A stretch of 8,215 nucleotides of DNA, from positions 1-8,215 of the forward strand of contig DATAEK010000042.1 in assembly GCA_036258055.1 (NCBI GenBank). The letters run 5' to 3'. Below the pieces are notes generated by a model. That model saw nothing but the letters and a program-made list of their open reading frames with translations. It was not told where the DNA came from and did no database searches. Position 1 is the stretch's first letter; the number at the start of each line of letters is the position of its first letter. Positions 6,368 through 8,215 of the stretch are shown here, piece by piece. Both the position numbers and the translations under genes were made by a program. The DNA comes from DATAEK01 sp036258055 (GTDB taxonomy: Bacteria; Acidobacteriota; Vicinamibacteria; Vicinamibacterales; 2-12-FULL-66-21).

Positions 6368-8215
6368 ATGCGGACAGCCTCCTTCGCCATCCTGATCGCC
6401 GCGCTCGCCTTCGGGCAAGCTGTCCCCGAACCGCCGCCGCGCGAGGGGACGATCGCGGTCTCGGGCCGCGTGGTGACCGTCACCGGAAACGATCAGCGTC
6501 CCGTTCGCCGGGCGAAGGTGTCGCTGACGGGCGGGTCGGGCGCGGCAAGGGTGACGGCGACGGACACGGCGGGGACCTTTCGCTTCGACCCTCTGCCAGC
6601 CGGCGACTACAGAGTCACAGTGCAGAAGCCCGGTTTCGTCACGCTCGAGGCCGCCGCTTCGAGCGAATCGACGATGACGCTCGAGCGCGCGGGCGCGATC
6701 GAAGGCACCGTCGTGGATGGCGCCGGCGATCCGTTGATAAACGTCTCCGTCTACGCGCTCCAGCTCCAGGACGGGGGAGAGCCGCGACCGGTGGCTATAG
6801 TTCGGACTGACGATCTGGGCCGTTATCGGATGCACAGTCTGCCGGCGGGTGACTACTACGTCGAGGCCGCACCCCACGAGGCGCATCAGGCCTTCTATCC
6901 CGCGGCTTCGGTCCTCGAGGATGCGAAGCCGGTGCGCGTGTCGCTCGGGCGGGACACAGGGTCAATAGATTTCACGCTCAAGCCGGCGGCCGCGCCGGCG
7001 GAGGATTCTGCCGTCGCCCTGCATGGGGGTCCTCCCGGCACTGCACGAATCGTGGGCCAGGTGGTCGATGCCGCATCCACGAAACCGATTCGGAACGCAT
7101 CGGTCCGGATCGTGCCGGTGGACGGTCAGCGCTTTGGGCTCCTGGTGAGGACCGATACGCAGGGCCGATTCGCGTTCTCATCGCTGCCGGCGGGTCGCTA
7201 TTCTGCGAGCGCGGAGGCGGAACGATTCGTAAGCCTCGAGTTCGGTCAAAAACACTTTGGGGAAGCTGGAACGCCGATCCAGCTGGGAGGCGGCGAGGAA
7301 TTCAGAGCCTCCTTCATGCTGCCCCGTGCGAGTGCCCTCGAAGGGACGGTGTTCGACGAGTTCGGAGATCCGGCGCCGAACGTCATCGTACGGACCGCCC
7401 GGAAGCAGTACGTCGGGGGCCGCCACCGACTGATAACGCTTCTCAGCCGCCGGGACCCTCCGCCTACAGACGACCAAGGCCACTATCGGATCCAAGGGTT
7501 GCCGCCAGGCGAACACTACGTGGTCGGACTCCCAAGGTATGCGGCTGGAGTCTCAGGGACGGAAGCCGACCTGAACGACGCCGTGGGATTTGCACCGACG
7601 TACTACCCCGGCACCGCTGATTCGGGGGCCGCGACGCCACTCACGATTACTCCCGGTGTCGACGCTTCTGCACCGTTCTCTCTCGTTCCGGCCAAGACCG
7701 TCAGCGTGTCCGGGGTGATCGTTGACGAGGCGGGCGAACCGGTAGCCGGGATGCTCTGGCTGACGACGCCCGATATGTTGCCGCGCATAGATATCAATCT
7801 CCCTCGCGTCGCGTTAGCGCGCGACGGGACCTTCCTACTCAGGCATGTCCCGCCCGGCAGTTACACGATGCAAGGCTTCGCTGTGCCACCATCCCGCTCT
7901 GACACACCGATGCCCCCGACGACATTCGGCTGGCTGCCGATCTCGGTCGGGGACTCGGACCTCACGAACGTGATCCTCCAGGTCAGACGAGGAGTGGCGC
8001 TTCGTGGCAGGGTCGTGCTCGACGATGCGTCGACGCCACCGCCCGGGCGCGAACACGTGCGCGTGACTGCGATTCCCGTCGAATTCGACTCGGCGCCGAT
8101 CACTGAAATCATCATGGCTGGTGCGCCCGTCGACTTCGGGCGGTCCGCAGCCACGTCTCCGCCATCCGAGACGCATGCGGATCTGAGCTTTGAAGTCAAG
8201 AACCTATCAGGCATG
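6368..8215 (+). CDS. Secreted multi-domain protein with carboxypeptidase-regulatory-like repeats (3' end outside window)
   Basis: An open frame of 616 codons from ATG 6368 runs to the last base without a stop, so the gene is truncated by the window. Residues 1-17 form a signal peptide (one Arg, hydrophobic FAILIAALAFG, likely cut near QA-VP). The rest is a chain of beta-sandwich modules of the CarboxypepD_reg/Cna-B type. Module starts are visible at SGRVV (about 32-36), EGTVVD (112), VGQVVD (229), EGTVFD (325), SGVIVD (448) and RGRVVL (546). Each of the first five ends in a D-x-x-G or D-G turn plus LPAG/VPPG motif (66-79, 148-161, 263-276, 368-381, 486-497). Such modules are structural parts of cell-surface or periplasmic proteins, often fused to a protease or TonB-linked barrel; no catalytic domain is seen up to the window end. 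The gene is divergent from padR with a 191-bp gap. The start has no good Shine-Dalgarno, but the signal peptide begins right at this ATG. Function is unknown. Confidence 0.88.
   Translation, partial: MRTASFAILIAALAFGQAVPEPPPREGTIAVSGRVVTVTGNDQRPVRRAKVSLTGGSGAARVTATDTAGTFRFDPLPAGDYRVTVQKPGFVTLEAAASSESTMTLERAGAIEGTVVDGAGDPLINVSVYALQLQDGGEPRPVAIVRTDDLGRYRMHSLPAGDYYVEAAPHEAHQAFYPAASVLEDAKPVRVSLGRDTGSIDFTLKPAAAPAEDSAVALHGGPPGTARIVGQVVDAASTKPIRNASVRIVPVDGQRFGLLVRTDTQGRFAFSSLPAGRYSASAEAERFVSLEFGQKHFGEAGTPIQLGGGEEFRASFMLPRASALEGTVFDEFGDPAPNVIVRTARKQYVGGRHRLITLLSRRDPPPTDDQGHYRIQGLPPGEHYVVGLPRYAAGVSGTEADLNDAVGFAPTYYPGTADSGAATPLTITPGVDASAPFSLVPAKTVSVSGVIVDEAGEPVAGMLWLTTPDMLPRIDINLPRVALARDGTFLLRHVPPGSYTMQGFAVPPSRSDTPMPPTTFGWLPISVGDSDLTNVILQVRRGVALRGRVVLDDASTPPPGREHVRVTAIPVEFDSAPITEIIMAGAPVDFGRSAATSPPSETHADLSFEVKNLSGM

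Noticed and set aside
4395..6395. Plus-strand open frame of 666 codons opposite padR and the ADOP gene
   Set aside because: It spans two recognisable genes and their intergenic gap in antisense, with composition typical of high-GC shadow frames.

Overview
The window is high-GC bacterial DNA. It most likely comes from an Acidobacteriota genome, perhaps the Vicinamibacteria; this is inferred from gene content, not from a marker gene. The strongest pointers are a PadR regulator directly followed by an ADOP-type (acidobacterial duplicated orphan permease) MacB/FtsX-like protein, and a secreted protein built from repeated carboxypeptidase-regulatory-like modules. No tRNA, rRNA, CRISPR array, transposase, phage gene or defence system was recognised.

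Layout. (1) 1-834, minus: a two-domain signalling protein with a receiver-like N-terminus that lacks the phosphorylation residues, and an RsbW-type HATPase C-terminus. (2) 835-1052: a divergent intergenic region carrying two mirror-image arrays, each with three copies of TGGCAR at exact 9-bp spacing, one array upstream of each divergent gene. (3) 1053-2933, plus: a secreted or membrane-anchored protein of unknown function (626 aa, 8 cysteines, Pro/Gly-rich insert). (4) 2934-3140: a convergent intergenic region filled by a long imperfect inverted repeat flanked by CCCGAGAA octamers. It resembles a palindromic extragenic or MITE-like element. (5) 3141-6176, minus: a padR-ADOP operon with a strong sigma-70-type promoter (TTGACT-17 bp-TATGAT) overlapped by an inverted repeat that may be the PadR operator. 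(6) 6368-8215, plus: a secreted protein with at least five CarboxypepD_reg-like modules, divergent from padR and cut by the window end.

How the genes fit together. The padR-ADOP pair is a familiar acidobacterial unit: a small repressor presumably controls itself and a transporter-like membrane protein that has no ATPase gene beside it. The signalling protein and the secreted unknown protein share an intergenic region with matching repeat arrays, which suggests common regulation by an unidentified factor. The most unusual items are those paired arrays, the convergent palindromic element and the degenerate receiver. Nothing here amounts to a clear new multi-gene system.
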